Source: Paenibacillus catalpae (GTDB lineage: Bacteria > Bacillota > Bacilli > Paenibacillales > Paenibacillaceae). From it: a DNA stretch of 64,000 nt. The stretch spans positions 378,479 through 442,478 of the forward strand of contig NZ_FOMT01000002.1 of assembly GCF_900112695.1 (NCBI RefSeq). The letters are read 5' to 3'. Below the pieces are notes generated by a model, which saw nothing but the letters and a program-made list of their open reading frames with translations, ran no database searches and was not told the DNA's origin. The position numbers and the translations under genes were made by a program. Of this stretch, positions 9,334 through 18,245 are shown one piece after another; position 1 is the first letter of the stretch, and the number at the start of each line of letters is the position of its first letter.

Positions 9334-9348
9334 ATAGATAAAGTCTAT
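9334..9348 (+). promoter_or_regulatory. LysR-type operator candidate, copy 1
   Basis: ATAGA-TAAAG-TCTAT is a 5-5-5 dyad lying 26 bp before the lysR start. A near-identical dyad occurs at 10275-10289 just before the acetyltransferase gene. The T-N-A-type symmetry suits a LysR dimer, so this copy would serve autoregulation. Confidence 0.5.
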
Positions 9349-9373
9349 CGATAAGGTCGCGGAGGGATTACCT

Positions 9374-10258
9374 ATGAATATTGAGAACATCGAAGCTTTT
9401 GTGTATGTCAATCATTACGGCAGCTTTAATAAAGCGGCGGAGGTGCTCTTCCTCTCCCAGCCATCCGTTACCGCCCGCATTCAGACGCTGGAGAGGGAGC
9501 TCGACTGCCGGCTGTTCGACCGGCTTGGCAAGCAAATTATGCTGACGGAGAAGGGCAAGCAGTTCCTGCCGTATGCTCAGCAGATTCTTCAAACGATTCA
9601 AAAAGGCCGTCTCCATCTGCAGGAGAAGGGAGCCCGTCCTCAGGAGCTTCGGATCGGAAGCACCGTATCGGTCTCCAATTATCTAATTCCCGATCTGCTG
9701 CCGAGATTACATCGGTTATTCCCCCGATTAACCTTCAAATTAACGACGGCTCCTTCGGATGATCTGGTCAAAAAGCTGCTCGACCGGGAGATCGATCTCG
9801 CTTTTGTAAGAAAGCTTGTTCATCCATCCTTACAGTCGTTTTCCTACTATGAAGATCCTATCCGCCTCTATGTCTATGAAGGACATCCCTTCGCCGAGGA
9901 AGGGCGGGTGTCGATCGATGTCATCCGTGATCAGCCGCTGGTTTTCTTCGAATGCGGCTCGCTCGACTGGCTGCGGCTTCACCGCGTATTCGAGCATTTG
10001 GAGCAGCCTCCCCATATCGTTTTTCATGCGGATAATTCCGAAACGGCCAAGAAGCTGGTGCTGCAGAAAGCCGGCATCTGTTTCCTTCCGGGCTTATGCG
10101 CGAAGGAGGAAGTAAGCAAGGGCAGGCTCATTCCGATCGAGATTGAAGAGACGAAAGGGATATCTCTGCAGACGAATCTGGTTGCGCTGACCGGAGAGAA
10201 TGAAGAGTTTATTCAAGCGTTGCTGCCAAAGAACAATTTAAGCTTTTACAGCATTTAG
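9374..10258 (+). CDS. LysR-family regulator of the sulfur-salvage island (YtlI-like)
   Basis: A 294-residue LysR transcriptional regulator. The N-terminal winged helix-turn-helix (residues 1-60) contains SFNKAAEVLFLSQPSVTARI; a linker helix and a periplasmic-binding-protein-like co-inducer domain (about residues 88-290) follow. GGAGGG lies 7 bp before the ATG. It is oriented with and directly upstream of the GNAT-transporter-monooxygenase operon, as YtlI is beside the ytmI operon in B. subtilis, and is therefore probably its activator. Matching dyads before this gene and before the next gene support that. The inducer would be a sulfur metabolite; this is inferred. Confidence 0.9.
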   Translation: MNIENIEAFVYVNHYGSFNKAAEVLFLSQPSVTARIQTLERELDCRLFDRLGKQIMLTEKGKQFLPYAQQILQTIQKGRLHLQEKGARPQELRIGSTVSVSNYLIPDLLPRLHRLFPRLTFKLTTAPSDDLVKKLLDREIDLAFVRKLVHPSLQSFSYYEDPIRLYVYEGHPFAEEGRVSIDVIRDQPLVFFECGSLDWLRLHRVFEHLEQPPHIVFHADNSETAKKLVLQKAGICFLPGLCAKEEVSKGRLIPIEIEETKGISLQTNLVALTGENEEFIQALLPKNNLSFYSI

Positions 10259-10274
10259 ATTAATCAATCGATCA

Positions 10275-10289
10275 ATAGAGAAAGTCTAT
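10275..10289 (+). promoter_or_regulatory. LysR-type operator candidate, copy 2
   Basis: ATAGA-GAAAG-TCTAT repeats the dyad found before lysR (9334-9348) with the same arms and the same 5-bp spacing; flanking A and T extend the arms to 6 bp. It sits about 95 bp before the acetyltransferase start, in the usual activation region of a LysR target promoter. Confidence 0.55.
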
Positions 10290-10330
10290 TAGCGCGGGTA
10301 GGCGGATAGATGATACATTTATATCATCTT

Positions 10331-10355
10331 AATCCTTACTAAGTTTATAGGAATT
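10331..10355 (+). promoter_or_regulatory. CymR-like box at the salvage operon promoter
   Basis: AATCCT-N12-AGGAATT is an imperfect dyad preceded by TT and overlapping a likely -10 (TATATT, 10355-10360). It resembles boxes bound by CymR, the cysteine-responsive repressor of B. subtilis sulfur operons, and has the same spacing as the motif at 19616-19638. The identity of the repressor is inferred from motif memory, not from a search. Confidence 0.45.
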
Positions 10356-10384
10356 ATATTATTAGAGTGATGAGGGGTGTAACT

Positions 10385-10918
10385 ATGAGTGAATTGTTTA
10401 GGCAAGCCGGTGTGGAAGATGCAGAGCGTCTGCGCGAAGTAACCTATGAAGCCTATTCGCTCATTCGGGAGCTGGAGCTGAAATGGCCGGCGGCGAATGC
10501 CGATCTGGATCAAATACGGGACAACATTACACAGAATGAATGTTACGTGCTGGAGGCGGACGGCATCATCGTAGCGACCATTACGTTGTCGAAGACCGAT
10601 GAGGTCAAGGCGATTACGGACCTGCCGTTTATTAAATGGTTTGCTGTCCATCCAAGCGAGCAGGGCAAAGGGTACGGAGATAAGCTGCTCAACTGGGTCG
10701 AGAATACGATCATTCGCGACAAGGAAGGCGCACCTGCCGTGACGCTTGGAACCGCCGAGAAGCATCCATGGCTGCTGCCGATGTACCAGCGCAGAGGCTA
10801 TGAGAGCATCCGATCCTTCGATGCGGGCAATGGCGACGGACCGATGCATCTGCTCCGCAAGATTGTAAACCCAGAGCTGTTCGAGCAAGTAAACGGAGAA
10901 CAAGCGGCAGCACAGTAA
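10385..10918 (+). CDS. GNAT N-acetyltransferase (SnaA/YtmI-like)
   Basis: A 177-residue GNAT-fold acetyltransferase with the acetyl-CoA binding segment VHPSEQGKGYGDKLLNWVE (about residues 89-107). ATG 10385 is chosen over 10367 because GAGGGG lies between them. It is the first gene of an operon with a cystine-type ABC importer, an LLM monooxygenase and M20 deacylases, matching B. subtilis snaA (ytmI), whose product N-acetylates S-substituted cysteines before oxidative removal of the side chain. That role is proposed here from context; the fold alone does not identify the substrate. Confidence 0.85.
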   Translation: MSELFRQAGVEDAERLREVTYEAYSLIRELELKWPAANADLDQIRDNITQNECYVLEADGIIVATITLSKTDEVKAITDLPFIKWFAVHPSEQGKGYGDKLLNWVENTIIRDKEGAPAVTLGTAEKHPWLLPMYQRRGYESIRSFDAGNGDGPMHLLRKIVNPELFEQVNGEQAAAQ

Positions 10919-10979
10919 GCCCGGCAAAATCGGGGGGAAGACCTACAAATAATCGATGAAAAGACGGGGGTATCTCAAT

Positions 10980-11849
10980 ATGAAGAAAAAAGTGTTAGTC
11001 TTTACAGCTGCATTATCGTTAGTTCTGGTGGCAGCAGGCTGCGGCTCGAACAATAAATCGGACAATACGCAAGCGCAAAACGGCAATAAAGCCGCTGCGA
11101 ATGCTTCCGCTTCCAGCAATGCCGGCGGCGAGGTGAAAAAGGTTGTCATCGGTACAGGTACCGGCTTCCCGCAAGTATGCTTTATCGACGAGAACGGCAA
11201 GCTGACAGGCTTTGATGTCGAGCTTATTAAGGAAATCGACAATCGCCTGCCGCAATATGAATTCGACATTCAAACGATGGAATTCTCGAACCTGCTTTTA
11301 AGCCTGGAGACAAACAAAATCGATCTTGTTGCGCATGAAATGGAGAAAAATCCGGAACGCGAAGCGAAATACCTGTTCAATACAGAGCCTTATGCGCACT
11401 GGAGAAATAAAATTATTGTCCCGCAAGACAACAACACCATCCACTCCCTTGATGATCTGGCAGGCAAGAAGGTGCTGGTTGGCGCAACAAGCGCACAAGC
11501 GCAAATCCTTGAGAACTACAACAAAGATCATGACAAAAAAATCAACATCGTGTACCAGAACGGTGCAGCCAATGATACGGTCAGCCAACTTACGACCGGC
11601 CGCGTAGACGCTACTTTAGCAGCAGACTTTACGTTGTCGCTGATTGATCCGCAAACCAAGCTGAAGACAACCGGCGATGACCTGTCAGAGGCGGATATCC
11701 TGTTCGTGCTTCGCAAGGGCGATCCGGCAAGCCAAGAGCTGTCCGATGCGGTGGACGTTGCTCTGAAGGAGCTTAAAGCAGACGGCACGCTTGGCAAATT
11801 GAGCACGGAATGGCTGGGCGGCGACTTTACGGCTGACAGCTCCAAATAG
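10980..11849 (+). CDS. Amino-acid/cystine-type ABC substrate-binding lipoprotein
   Basis: A 289-residue family-3 solute-binding protein (SBP_bac_3). The signal peptide ends in the lipobox AAGC (C21) with an Asn/Ala/Ser-rich tether. The mature domain starts near KKVVIGTGTGFPQVCFIDENG and contains GFDVELIKEI, typical of polar amino-acid binders. Start 10980 fits the signal peptide and an upstream GGGGG site; an in-frame ATG at 10956 would add a non-secretory extension. It corresponds to TcyJ/TcyK (B. subtilis has two) or YxeM; only one copy is present here. It probably binds cystine or S-substituted cysteine. Confidence 0.9.
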   Translation: MKKKVLVFTAALSLVLVAAGCGSNNKSDNTQAQNGNKAAANASASSNAGGEVKKVVIGTGTGFPQVCFIDENGKLTGFDVELIKEIDNRLPQYEFDIQTMEFSNLLLSLETNKIDLVAHEMEKNPEREAKYLFNTEPYAHWRNKIIVPQDNNTIHSLDDLAGKKVLVGATSAQAQILENYNKDHDKKINIVYQNGAANDTVSQLTTGRVDATLAADFTLSLIDPQTKLKTTGDDLSEADILFVLRKGDPASQELSDAVDVALKELKADGTLGKLSTEWLGGDFTADSSK

Positions 11850-11888
11850 ACTTGTGATTTAGAGAGTATTGAGAGGTGAGACCGCAGG

Positions 11889-12689
11889 ATGGAGTATGGC
11901 TTCGATATTAATTATGTCTTCGATTTTATTCCCAAGCTGCTGAGTACGCTGAATATTACCCTGTTAATCGTGGCAGGAGCTATTGGGCTCGGACTGATCA
12001 TCGGATTCCTGGTAGCACTTCCCCGCCTTTACAACGTACCGGTGCTTCGGAATGTATCGATGGTATACGTTTCCTTCTTCCGGGGTACCCCGATTCTCAT
12101 TCAGCTGTTTCTGTTCTATTACGGGCTTCCGGAAATTCTGAAGCTTGTCTCTGTCGATATTTCGAAGGTTCCCGTCATTTATTTCGTTATTTTAACGTTT
12201 GGTCTTAATGTTGCTGCTTATGTATCGGAGACGATCCGGGCAGCTGTACAGGCGGTTAACCGGGGGCAGGTGGAAGCCGCTTATGCCGTTGGCATGACCG
12301 GGTACCAGGCCTTTACCCGGATCGTGCTGCCGCAGGCGGTCGCGATTGCGATTCCGGTATTCGCCAATCTCGTTATTGCGATGCTGAAGGATACTTCGCT
12401 TGCCTTTACGCTAGGCGTAATGGAGATGACGGGCAAGGCTCAAACGCTTGGCTCCCTATCCCAGCATTTTATCGAAACCTATATTGCTCTGGCCCTTATC
12501 TATCTCGTTATGAGCATTGCGCTGGAACGGCTCATGCTTGCAGCAGAGCGCCGCTTATCCCGCCATCTGCGCCGGGATTCCAATGAGAAGAACCGGTTCT
12601 TTACCAGAAAACGCAAACGGCTCACCTTGGGTCGCCTGACCGGTGAACTCAAGCTGGACAACAAGGAGGTGCCTCGCTATGAAGCTTGA
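11889..12689 (+). CDS. Amino-acid ABC transporter permease (TcyL-like)
   Basis: A 266-residue HisM/GlnP-type permease with about five membrane segments. The motif SFFRGTPILIQLFLFYYGLP is diagnostic of polar amino-acid permeases, and the EAA loop reads VEAAYAVGMTGYQAFTRIVL. The C terminus carries an unusual basic tail of about 40 residues (RKRKRLTLGRLTGELKLDNK) beyond the last helix. Its stop overlaps the start of the next permease by 11 bp, so expression is coupled. With the next gene it forms a heterodimeric channel like TcyL/TcyM. Confidence 0.92.
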   Translation: MEYGFDINYVFDFIPKLLSTLNITLLIVAGAIGLGLIIGFLVALPRLYNVPVLRNVSMVYVSFFRGTPILIQLFLFYYGLPEILKLVSVDISKVPVIYFVILTFGLNVAAYVSETIRAAVQAVNRGQVEAAYAVGMTGYQAFTRIVLPQAVAIAIPVFANLVIAMLKDTSLAFTLGVMEMTGKAQTLGSLSQHFIETYIALALIYLVMSIALERLMLAAERRLSRHLRRDSNEKNRFFTRKRKRLTLGRLTGELKLDNKEVPRYEA

Positions 12690-13389
12690 TCCTTCCTTTA
12701 TATGGACCGCGTTTCTGCAGCTATGGTCAGCTGTTCCGACTACGCTGCTCATAACGCTGGTATCCGTATCTGTCGGATTTGTAATCGGTACTATAACGGC
12801 ACTTGCCCGGATTTACCGGATTCCGGTGCTGTCCCAGCTGTCGAGCGGTTATGTGACCTTTATCCGCGGAACACCGATGCTGACGCATCTGCTTCTTATT
12901 TATTTTGGTCTGCCGATGCTTGTAGACGGCCTTTCGACGCATTACGGTCTTGGGTGGAATTCCGCCAAGATCCCGATGATCGGCTTCGCTTACATTTCAT
13001 TCTCCATTACGGCCGGCGCCTATTTGTCCGAGGTTGTCCGCTCCGGCTTGCTTGCGGTTGACCGCGGACAGATGGAGGCAGCCTGGTCGGTTGGCATGAC
13101 AACGCCGCAGGCGCTTCGCCGGATTGTGTTTCCTCAAGCATTGGCGGCAAGCCTGCCGAATCTGTCGAACTCGGTCATCGGTATGCTGCACGGCTCGACG
13201 CTTGCTTTTACCGTGTCGGTTGTTGACCTGAACGCCAAGGCGCAGATCGTGGCTTCAACGAATTGGAAGTTCTTTGAATCCTACGTGGCTGCGGCTTTAA
13301 TCTTCTGGGGATTAACGATCCTGATTGAACGTTTTACCGGCCTTATTGAGAAAAGAATCCGCGTGTACAGCAAGGGAGGGGTAGCATGA
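12679..13389 (+). CDS. Amino-acid ABC transporter permease (TcyM-like)
   Basis: A 236-residue HisM/GlnP-type permease. ATG 12679 is chosen because AAGGAGGTG lies 9 bp upstream, inside the previous gene; a longer in-frame start at 12643 has no such site. The motif [20 protein letters not shown] and EAA loop [20 protein letters not shown] match the family. It overlaps the previous gene by 11 bp and the ATPase gene by 4 bp (ATGA). Confidence 0.92.
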   Translation: MKLDPSFIWTAFLQLWSAVPTTLLITLVSVSVGFVIGTITALARIYRIPVLSQLSSGYVTFIRGTPMLTHLLLIYFGLPMLVDGLSTHYGLGWNSAKIPMIGFAYISFSITAGAYLSEVVRSGLLAVDRGQMEAAWSVGMTTPQALRRIVFPQALAASLPNLSNSVIGMLHGSTLAFTVSVVDLNAKAQIVASTNWKFFESYVAAALIFWGLTILIERFTGLIEKRIRVYSKGGVA

Positions 13390-14138
13390 TCAAGCTAAGC
13401 GGTATCCGCAAGTCGTTTGGACGCCATGAAGTGCTTCAAGGCATTGATCTTACCGTTAATAAAGGCGAAGTCGTTGCCATTCTGGGGCCAAGCGGCTCCG
13501 GCAAAACAACGCTTCTGCGCTGCATTAATTATTTGGAGAAGCCAAGCGATGGAGAGATCCGGATCGGCGATTTCTCCCTTGACGTGAGGCATGCGGGTAA
13601 AAAAGATATCTATGCGCTGCGCCAGCGCTCGGCCATGGTCTTCCAGCAATACAATCTGTTCAGCCACAAAACGGCACTCGAGAATGTAATCGAAGGGCTG
13701 ATTGTAGTGAAGAAGGTAGGCAAGGAAGAGGCGCGCAAACGCGGCATCGAGCTGCTCGAGAAAGTTGGCCTCGGCGCTAAGCTGGACGCTTATCCGAGCC
13801 AGCTGTCGGGCGGCCAGCAGCAGCGTGTCGGCATTGCGAGGGCGCTTGCGCTTGAGCCTGAAGTGATTTTGTTCGATGAGCCAACATCCGCTCTGGACCC
13901 TGAACTGGTAGGCGAAGTGCTGGCGGTTATCCGCCGAATTGCCAAGGAAGGCATTACGATGATTATCGTCACCCATGAGATGGGCTTTGCTCAGGATGTA
14001 GCGAATCATGTGGTGTTTATGGACGGCGGGGTTATCGTCGAAGAAGGGGATCCAGCCGAGCTGTTCGGCAATCCGAAGGAAGAGCGGACCAAGCAGTTCC
14101 TGAAGCGTTTTACATCGGAATACAGCTATTCGATCTAG
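13386..14138 (+). CDS. Amino-acid ABC transporter ATPase (TcyN-like)
   Basis: A 250-residue ABC ATPase of the GlnQ/HisP type. Walker A is GPSGSGKT (about residues 34-41), the signature is [15 protein letters not shown], Walker B is VILFDEP followed by TSALDPE, and the switch His lies in IIVTHEM. It starts 4 bp before the stop of the second permease with GGGAGGGG upstream. With the binding protein and the two permeases it completes a cystine or S-alkyl-cysteine importer. A weak hairpin follows before the monooxygenase gene. Confidence 0.94.
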   Translation: MIKLSGIRKSFGRHEVLQGIDLTVNKGEVVAILGPSGSGKTTLLRCINYLEKPSDGEIRIGDFSLDVRHAGKKDIYALRQRSAMVFQQYNLFSHKTALENVIEGLIVVKKVGKEEARKRGIELLEKVGLGAKLDAYPSQLSGGQQQRVGIARALALEPEVILFDEPTSALDPELVGEVLAVIRRIAKEGITMIIVTHEMGFAQDVANHVVFMDGGVIVEEGDPAELFGNPKEERTKQFLKRFTSEYSYSI

Positions 14139-14139
14139 T

Positions 14140-14170
14140 AGTCGGGCCTATCCGGACTTTTAATTCTTTT
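14140..14170 (+). terminator. Weak hairpin between transporter and monooxygenase genes
   Basis: AGTCGGG / CCGGACT with one mismatch, a 5-nt loop and a T-rich tail. It may attenuate transcription into the enzyme genes rather than end it, since the genes continue in the same direction with a 47-bp gap. Confidence 0.4.
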
Positions 14171-14185
14171 TAGGAGGTAAACGGC

Positions 14186-15196
14186 ATGTCCATTACAATA
14201 AGCATTTTGGATCAAAGTCCGGTCTATCCGGGCGAGACCACAACAGAGGCATTCGCTCATACGGTAGCTCTGGCACAAAAAGCAGAAGCGCTTGGCTTCC
14301 GCCGGTTCTGGGTATCGGAGCATCATGATTCCGAGTATGTAGCGGGCTCTTCGCCTGAAGTTCTGATCTCCTATTTGCTTGCACGCACGAATCAAATCCG
14401 CATTGGCTCCGGCGGTATTATGCTGCAGCATTACAGCCCTTATAAGGTAGCGGAGAACTTTCATGTTCTCGCATCGCTTGCCCCTGGCCGGGTTGATCTT
14501 GGCGTAGGGCGTGCCCCGGGCGGACTGCCGCGCAGTACGCAGGCGCTTCAGCGTAACCTCGTAAACCAGCAGTCGCTTACGGACAAAATCATTGAGCTTC
14601 GCGGCTACGTGGATGGACGCACCGATGAGGAAGGACCGCTTGCCGGACTGAAGGCGACGCCGATCCCGGCTGTTGCACCGGAGCTGCATGTGCTGGGTGC
14701 TTCTGCTGACAGCGCAGAGCTGGCTGCAAGCCTTGGCCTGCCTTATGTATTCTCCCTCTTTATCGGAGGAGACGAGCAGGCGGCTATTGATTCGGTTATT
14801 AAATACAAGAATGCCTTTAATTATGAATTTGGATCTGCCCCGCAAGCGATTCTGGCACTCTCTGCAATCGTCGCGGATACGGATGAAGAAGCGGTCAGCC
14901 TGATTCCTCCGCAAAAGCTGGTGAAAGTGCATTTGGCCAGCGGGCGCAAGGTCACCCTTGGCACGGTTGAGCAGGCGGAAGCCTATGGCCAGCAAGCCGG
15001 CGAGCCGTACACGATTGAAGAGAAAGAGCCGCTTATCGCAGCAGGCTCGAAGGAAAAGGTGCGCAGCAAGCTGCTTGCCCTGCAGGAAGCTGCAGGGGTA
15101 GATGAGTTTATTGTAACAACCAATATTACGCCGTTCGAGAAACGGATCCGCTCTTATGAGCTGCTGAGCGAGGCGTTTGCCGAGGTAACGGCTTAA
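14186..15196 (+). CDS. LLM-class flavin-dependent monooxygenase (CmoO/YtmO-like)
   Basis: A 336-residue bacterial-luciferase-like (LLM) enzyme of the MsnO8 group, using reduced FMN and oxygen supplied by a separate reductase. The TIM-barrel N terminus reads SILDQSPVYPG, followed by GFRRFWVSEHHDS (about residues 36-48), IRIGSGGIMLQHYSPYKVAE and GRVDLGVGRAPGG, all family signatures. TAGGAGGT precedes the ATG. Its position right after the tcy-type ATPase matches ytmO in B. subtilis, where it takes part in S-alkyl-cysteine breakdown. No flavin reductase is encoded in this window, so the electron partner must lie elsewhere. Confidence 0.9.
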   Translation: MSITISILDQSPVYPGETTTEAFAHTVALAQKAEALGFRRFWVSEHHDSEYVAGSSPEVLISYLLARTNQIRIGSGGIMLQHYSPYKVAENFHVLASLAPGRVDLGVGRAPGGLPRSTQALQRNLVNQQSLTDKIIELRGYVDGRTDEEGPLAGLKATPIPAVAPELHVLGASADSAELAASLGLPYVFSLFIGGDEQAAIDSVIKYKNAFNYEFGSAPQAILALSAIVADTDEEAVSLIPPQKLVKVHLASGRKVTLGTVEQAEAYGQQAGEPYTIEEKEPLIAAGSKEKVRSKLLALQEAAGVDEFIVTTNITPFEKRIRSYELLSEAFAEVTA

Positions 15197-15220
15197 CCGT
15201 TTGGCGCAGGAGGTGGACAA

Positions 15221-16390
15221 ATGAGTAACGAAACAAGGACCCGCAGCGCTGCTGCGCTGTCAGGCCGTTTGACCGATATCCGCAGGGAGCTGCACCGGAA
15301 TCCGGAGCTGTCCCATGAGGAGTTTGAAACAACCATTCGAATCCGGAATTGGCTTGAAGCAGCCGGTATCCGGATCGCGAGCTACGCTCTGAAGACAGGC
15401 GTCATCGCGGAGATCGGAGCGGGCAAACCCGTTATTGCGCTTCGGGCTGATATCGATGCGCTGCCGATTCAGGAGGAGACGGGCCTGCCGTTTGCTTCGG
15501 CTGCCCCGGGCAAGATGCATGCCTGCGGACATGATTTCCATACGGCAGCGATTATCGGAGCCGCTTACTTATTGAAGGAACGCGAGCATGAGCTTAAAGG
15601 CACTATCCGGCTGATCTTCCAGCCGGCAGAAGAGAAAGCGAAGGGCGCGCGGCAAGTTATTGCCAGTGGGGCATTAGAAGGTGTGCAGGCGATATTCGGC
15701 CTCCATAATAAGCCGGATCTGCCCGTTGGCACCATTGGCATTAAAGGCGGTCCGCTTATGGCGGCTGCCGACGGTTTTGTTGTAGAAGTAGCAGGGCACG
15801 GCTCTCATGCGGCCGTTCCGGAAGCCGGTAATGATCCGGTTGTAACGGCATCCCATATCGTGACCGCGCTGCAGTCGATTGTCAGTCGTAATGTAGGAGC
15901 GCTCGACAGTGCCGTTATCAGCGTGACGAAGCTGAACAGCGGTACCGCATGGAATGTCATACCGGAGAAGGCTGTGCTTGAAGGCACCATTCGCACTTTT
16001 GATCCGGACGTCCGCCGCCGGGTGCGTGAACGGTTTGATCAGGTAACAGCGGGTGTTGCCGCCGCTTTTGACACAACGGCAGTTGTCCGCTGGATTGAAG
16101 GTCCTCCTCCGGTTCATAACGATGAAGGACTGGCTGAGCTGGCCTGGCAGGAAGCCGAGCAATTGGAGCTGCTTCCGGTCAATCCTGTACCTTCGCTGGC
16201 AGGAGAAGACTTTGCGGCTTACCAGCAGCTGGTGCCGGGGCTGTTCGTCTTTATAGGAACGGACGGACCAAGAGAGTGGCATCACCCTGCATTTGATCTT
16301 GATGAACGCGCGCTGCCGGTGGCAGCTGATTTCTTTGCCGGAACGGCTATTCGGGCACTTGAACAATTTGCGGCTGAGGAACCGGTCTAG
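15221..16390 (+). CDS. M20 amidohydrolase, N-acyl-cysteine deacylase type (SndA-like)
   Basis: A 389-residue M20D (hippurate hydrolase-like) metallo-amidohydrolase. Residues 75-82 read RADIDALP; MHACGHDFHTA (about 99-109) supplies Cys and His ligands for a binuclear metal centre; the QPAEE segment and SLAGEDFAAY carry the remaining ligands. The insert between about 185 and 290 is the dimerisation domain. CGCAGGAGGTGG precedes the ATG. By analogy with SndA/YtnL and SndB/YxeP of B. subtilis it should remove the acetyl group from N-acetyl-cysteine derivatives after oxidation of the S-substituent. A second M20 gene lies at 18242; the two are paralogous but clearly different in sequence. Confidence 0.9.
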   Translation: MSNETRTRSAAALSGRLTDIRRELHRNPELSHEEFETTIRIRNWLEAAGIRIASYALKTGVIAEIGAGKPVIALRADIDALPIQEETGLPFASAAPGKMHACGHDFHTAAIIGAAYLLKEREHELKGTIRLIFQPAEEKAKGARQVIASGALEGVQAIFGLHNKPDLPVGTIGIKGGPLMAAADGFVVEVAGHGSHAAVPEAGNDPVVTASHIVTALQSIVSRNVGALDSAVISVTKLNSGTAWNVIPEKAVLEGTIRTFDPDVRRRVRERFDQVTAGVAAAFDTTAVVRWIEGPPPVHNDEGLAELAWQEAEQLELLPVNPVPSLAGEDFAAYQQLVPGLFVFIGTDGPREWHHPAFDLDERALPVAADFFAGTAIRALEQFAAEEPV

Positions 16391-16422
16391 TACCGGGAAG
16401 CCCATAACATGGAGGGATTCGA

Positions 16423-16917
16423 ATGAGTGCAATCGATATTCAAGCCTACCTGGATACGCATCTGGAGCTGACTCAGGCGATCGCAGGATTAGATGATGTT
16501 CAGCTGAAATGGAAAGAAACCGAAGCGAAATGGAGCGTAACCGAGGTGCTCTCTCATTTGGCCGATCACAATATTGTCGTGTCCTTCCGCATTCGTGACA
16601 TCCTAGCGGATACGAAAGCCCAGCTTCCTGCTTTTAATCAAGACCTTTGGGTGTCAGGTCAGCATTCCAATGACGGCAATGCATCCGATATTTTGAACGC
16701 GTTCTGGGCGCTGCTGCAGTACAACGGCCTGCTGTTTGGCCGGCTGAGCGAGCAGGATCTGGATAAGACGGGCATTAACTTCAAGGGCGAAACAGTCCGT
16801 GTCCGTGACATTATTCAAGGCTTCACGAAGCATGTCCATCATCATCTGGGGCAGATCGACAGGATCAAAACAGCTTACCAAGCGCACAGCAAGGTAGCTC
16901 AAGGAGGCAATGTATAA
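16423..16917 (+). CDS. DinB/YfiT-fold protein, possible thiol S-transferase
   Basis: A 164-residue four-helix-bundle protein of the DinB superfamily. The three-His metal site typical of the fold is visible as H45 (VLSHLADH) and H137/H141 ([11 protein letters not shown]). GGAGGG precedes the ATG and the stop overlaps the next monooxygenase start by 1 bp, so it is part of the enzyme operon. Several DinB/YfiT proteins are bacillithiol- or mycothiol-dependent transferases; the location among S-conjugate catabolic genes makes such a role attractive but unproven. The B. subtilis ytm and yxe operons, as I know them, have no equivalent gene. Confidence 0.82.
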   Translation: MSAIDIQAYLDTHLELTQAIAGLDDVQLKWKETEAKWSVTEVLSHLADHNIVVSFRIRDILADTKAQLPAFNQDLWVSGQHSNDGNASDILNAFWALLQYNGLLFGRLSEQDLDKTGINFKGETVRVRDIIQGFTKHVHHHLGQIDRIKTAYQAHSKVAQGGNV

Positions 16918-18245
16918 TGGCGGCACGCAAACAATTAAAGCTGGGCGCGATGCTTCATGGCGTCGGCAGCAGCACATCGCTTTGGAGACATCCGGAGATT
17001 CCATCCGATGCAAGCGTGAACTTCGAGCTTTACAAATCATGGGTGGAGAAAGCCGAGGCAGGCAAGTTTGACTTGGCGTTTATTGCGGATGGTCTGTATA
17101 TTAATGAAAAATCGATTCCGCATTTCCTGAATCGCTTCGAGCCGATCACCATTCTAAGCGCGCTGGCCGCAGTCAGCAAGCGTATCGGTCTTGTTGGCAC
17201 GCTGTCCACTTCGTACAGCGAGCCATTTACGGTTGCGCGCCAGTTCGGTTCGCTTGATGTGATCAGCGGCGGCCGTGCCGGCTGGAATATCGTTACTTCC
17301 CCGCTTGAAGGCTCCGCTCTGAACTACGGCAAGAAGGAGCATCCGGATCATGACAAGCGTTACCGGATCGCGACGGAATATCTGGAAGTGACGCGCGGCC
17401 TCTGGGATTCCTGGGAGGATGATGCTTTTGTCCGCGACAAAGAGTCCGGCGTATTCTTTGATCCGGCCAAGATGCATGCGCTGAATCATGAAGGCGAGTT
17501 CTTCTCGGTGAAAGGCCCTCTTAACATTGCCCGCTCGAAGCAGGGGCATCCGGTTATCTTTCAGGCGGGAGCATCCGAAGTTGGCAAGGATTATGCGGCG
17601 AAGCATGCGGATGCGATCTTCACCGGCCATGATTCGGTTGAAGACGCGGCCGCGTTCTATCAGGACGTGAAGCGCCGTGCGGCGGCATTCGGTCGTAACC
17701 CGGACAATGTTCTGGTCTTCCCGGGCATCGGTCCGATTATCGGCAGCACGGAGGAAGAGGCGGAGCGCAAATATCAGGAGGTTGTGGACCTCGTATCGGC
17801 GGAAAATGCGCTCATCTACATGGGACGATTCTTCGAGCATCATGACTTCTCCCAATACGATCTGGACGCGCCGTTCCCTGAGCTGGGAGATCTCGGCCGC
17901 AACAGCTTCCAAAGCGGTACGGACAAGATCAAAGCGAATGCGAAGGAGAAAGGTCTGACGCTCCGTCAGGTGGCCTTGCAGGTTGCAACACCCCGTCCGA
18001 TCTTCATCGGTACACCGGAACAAGTAGCAGGCCGGGTACAGGAATGGTTCGAAGCCGGTGCCGCAGACGGATTTATGGTGGGTTCCTCGGTGCCGCACGG
18101 GCTTGAGGATTTTATTGAACAGGTTGTTCCGATTCTGCAGGAGCGCGGTTTGTTCCGCACGGAGTATGAAGGTGATACGCTGCGCGGCAATCTTGGCTTG
18201 CCGATTCCGGCTAACCGTTATGCGAAAGCGGCTGAGCACGTTTGA
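16917..18245 (+). CDS. NtaA/SnaA/DszA-family flavin monooxygenase, copy 1 (CmoJ/YxeK-like)
   Basis: A 442-residue LLM monooxygenase of the NtaA/SnaA/DszA subfamily, FMNH2-dependent and partner-requiring. Signatures include [14 protein letters not shown] (about residues 46-59), SRGGRAGWN-like sequence [14 protein letters not shown] and DEYLEV-type segment [19 protein letters not shown]. The [21 protein letters not shown] segment is characteristic of enzymes acting on organosulfur or N-substituted compounds. It would oxidise the S-substituted N-acetyl-cysteine intermediate. Compared by eye, the great majority of residues match the second copy at 19685, so the two arose by duplication. Confidence 0.93.
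   Translation: MAARKQLKLGAMLHGVGSSTSLWRHPEIPSDASVNFELYKSWVEKAEAGKFDLAFIADGLYINEKSIPHFLNRFEPITILSALAAVSKRIGLVGTLSTSYSEPFTVARQFGSLDVISGGRAGWNIVTSPLEGSALNYGKKEHPDHDKRYRIATEYLEVTRGLWDSWEDDAFVRDKESGVFFDPAKMHALNHEGEFFSVKGPLNIARSKQGHPVIFQAGASEVGKDYAAKHADAIFTGHDSVEDAAAFYQDVKRRAAAFGRNPDNVLVFPGIGPIIGSTEEEAERKYQEVVDLVSAENALIYMGRFFEHHDFSQYDLDAPFPELGDLGRNSFQSGTDKIKANAKEKGLTLRQVALQVATPRPIFIGTPEQVAGRVQEWFEAGAADGFMVGSSVPHGLEDFIEQVVPILQERGLFRTEYEGDTLRGNLGLPIPANRYAKAAEHV

Noticed and set aside
14135..15220. Long minus-strand open frame (361 residues) opposite the LLM gene
   Set aside because: The plus-strand frame carries clear LLM motifs and a ribosome site; the reverse frame has no recognisable motif and is a codon-bias shadow.
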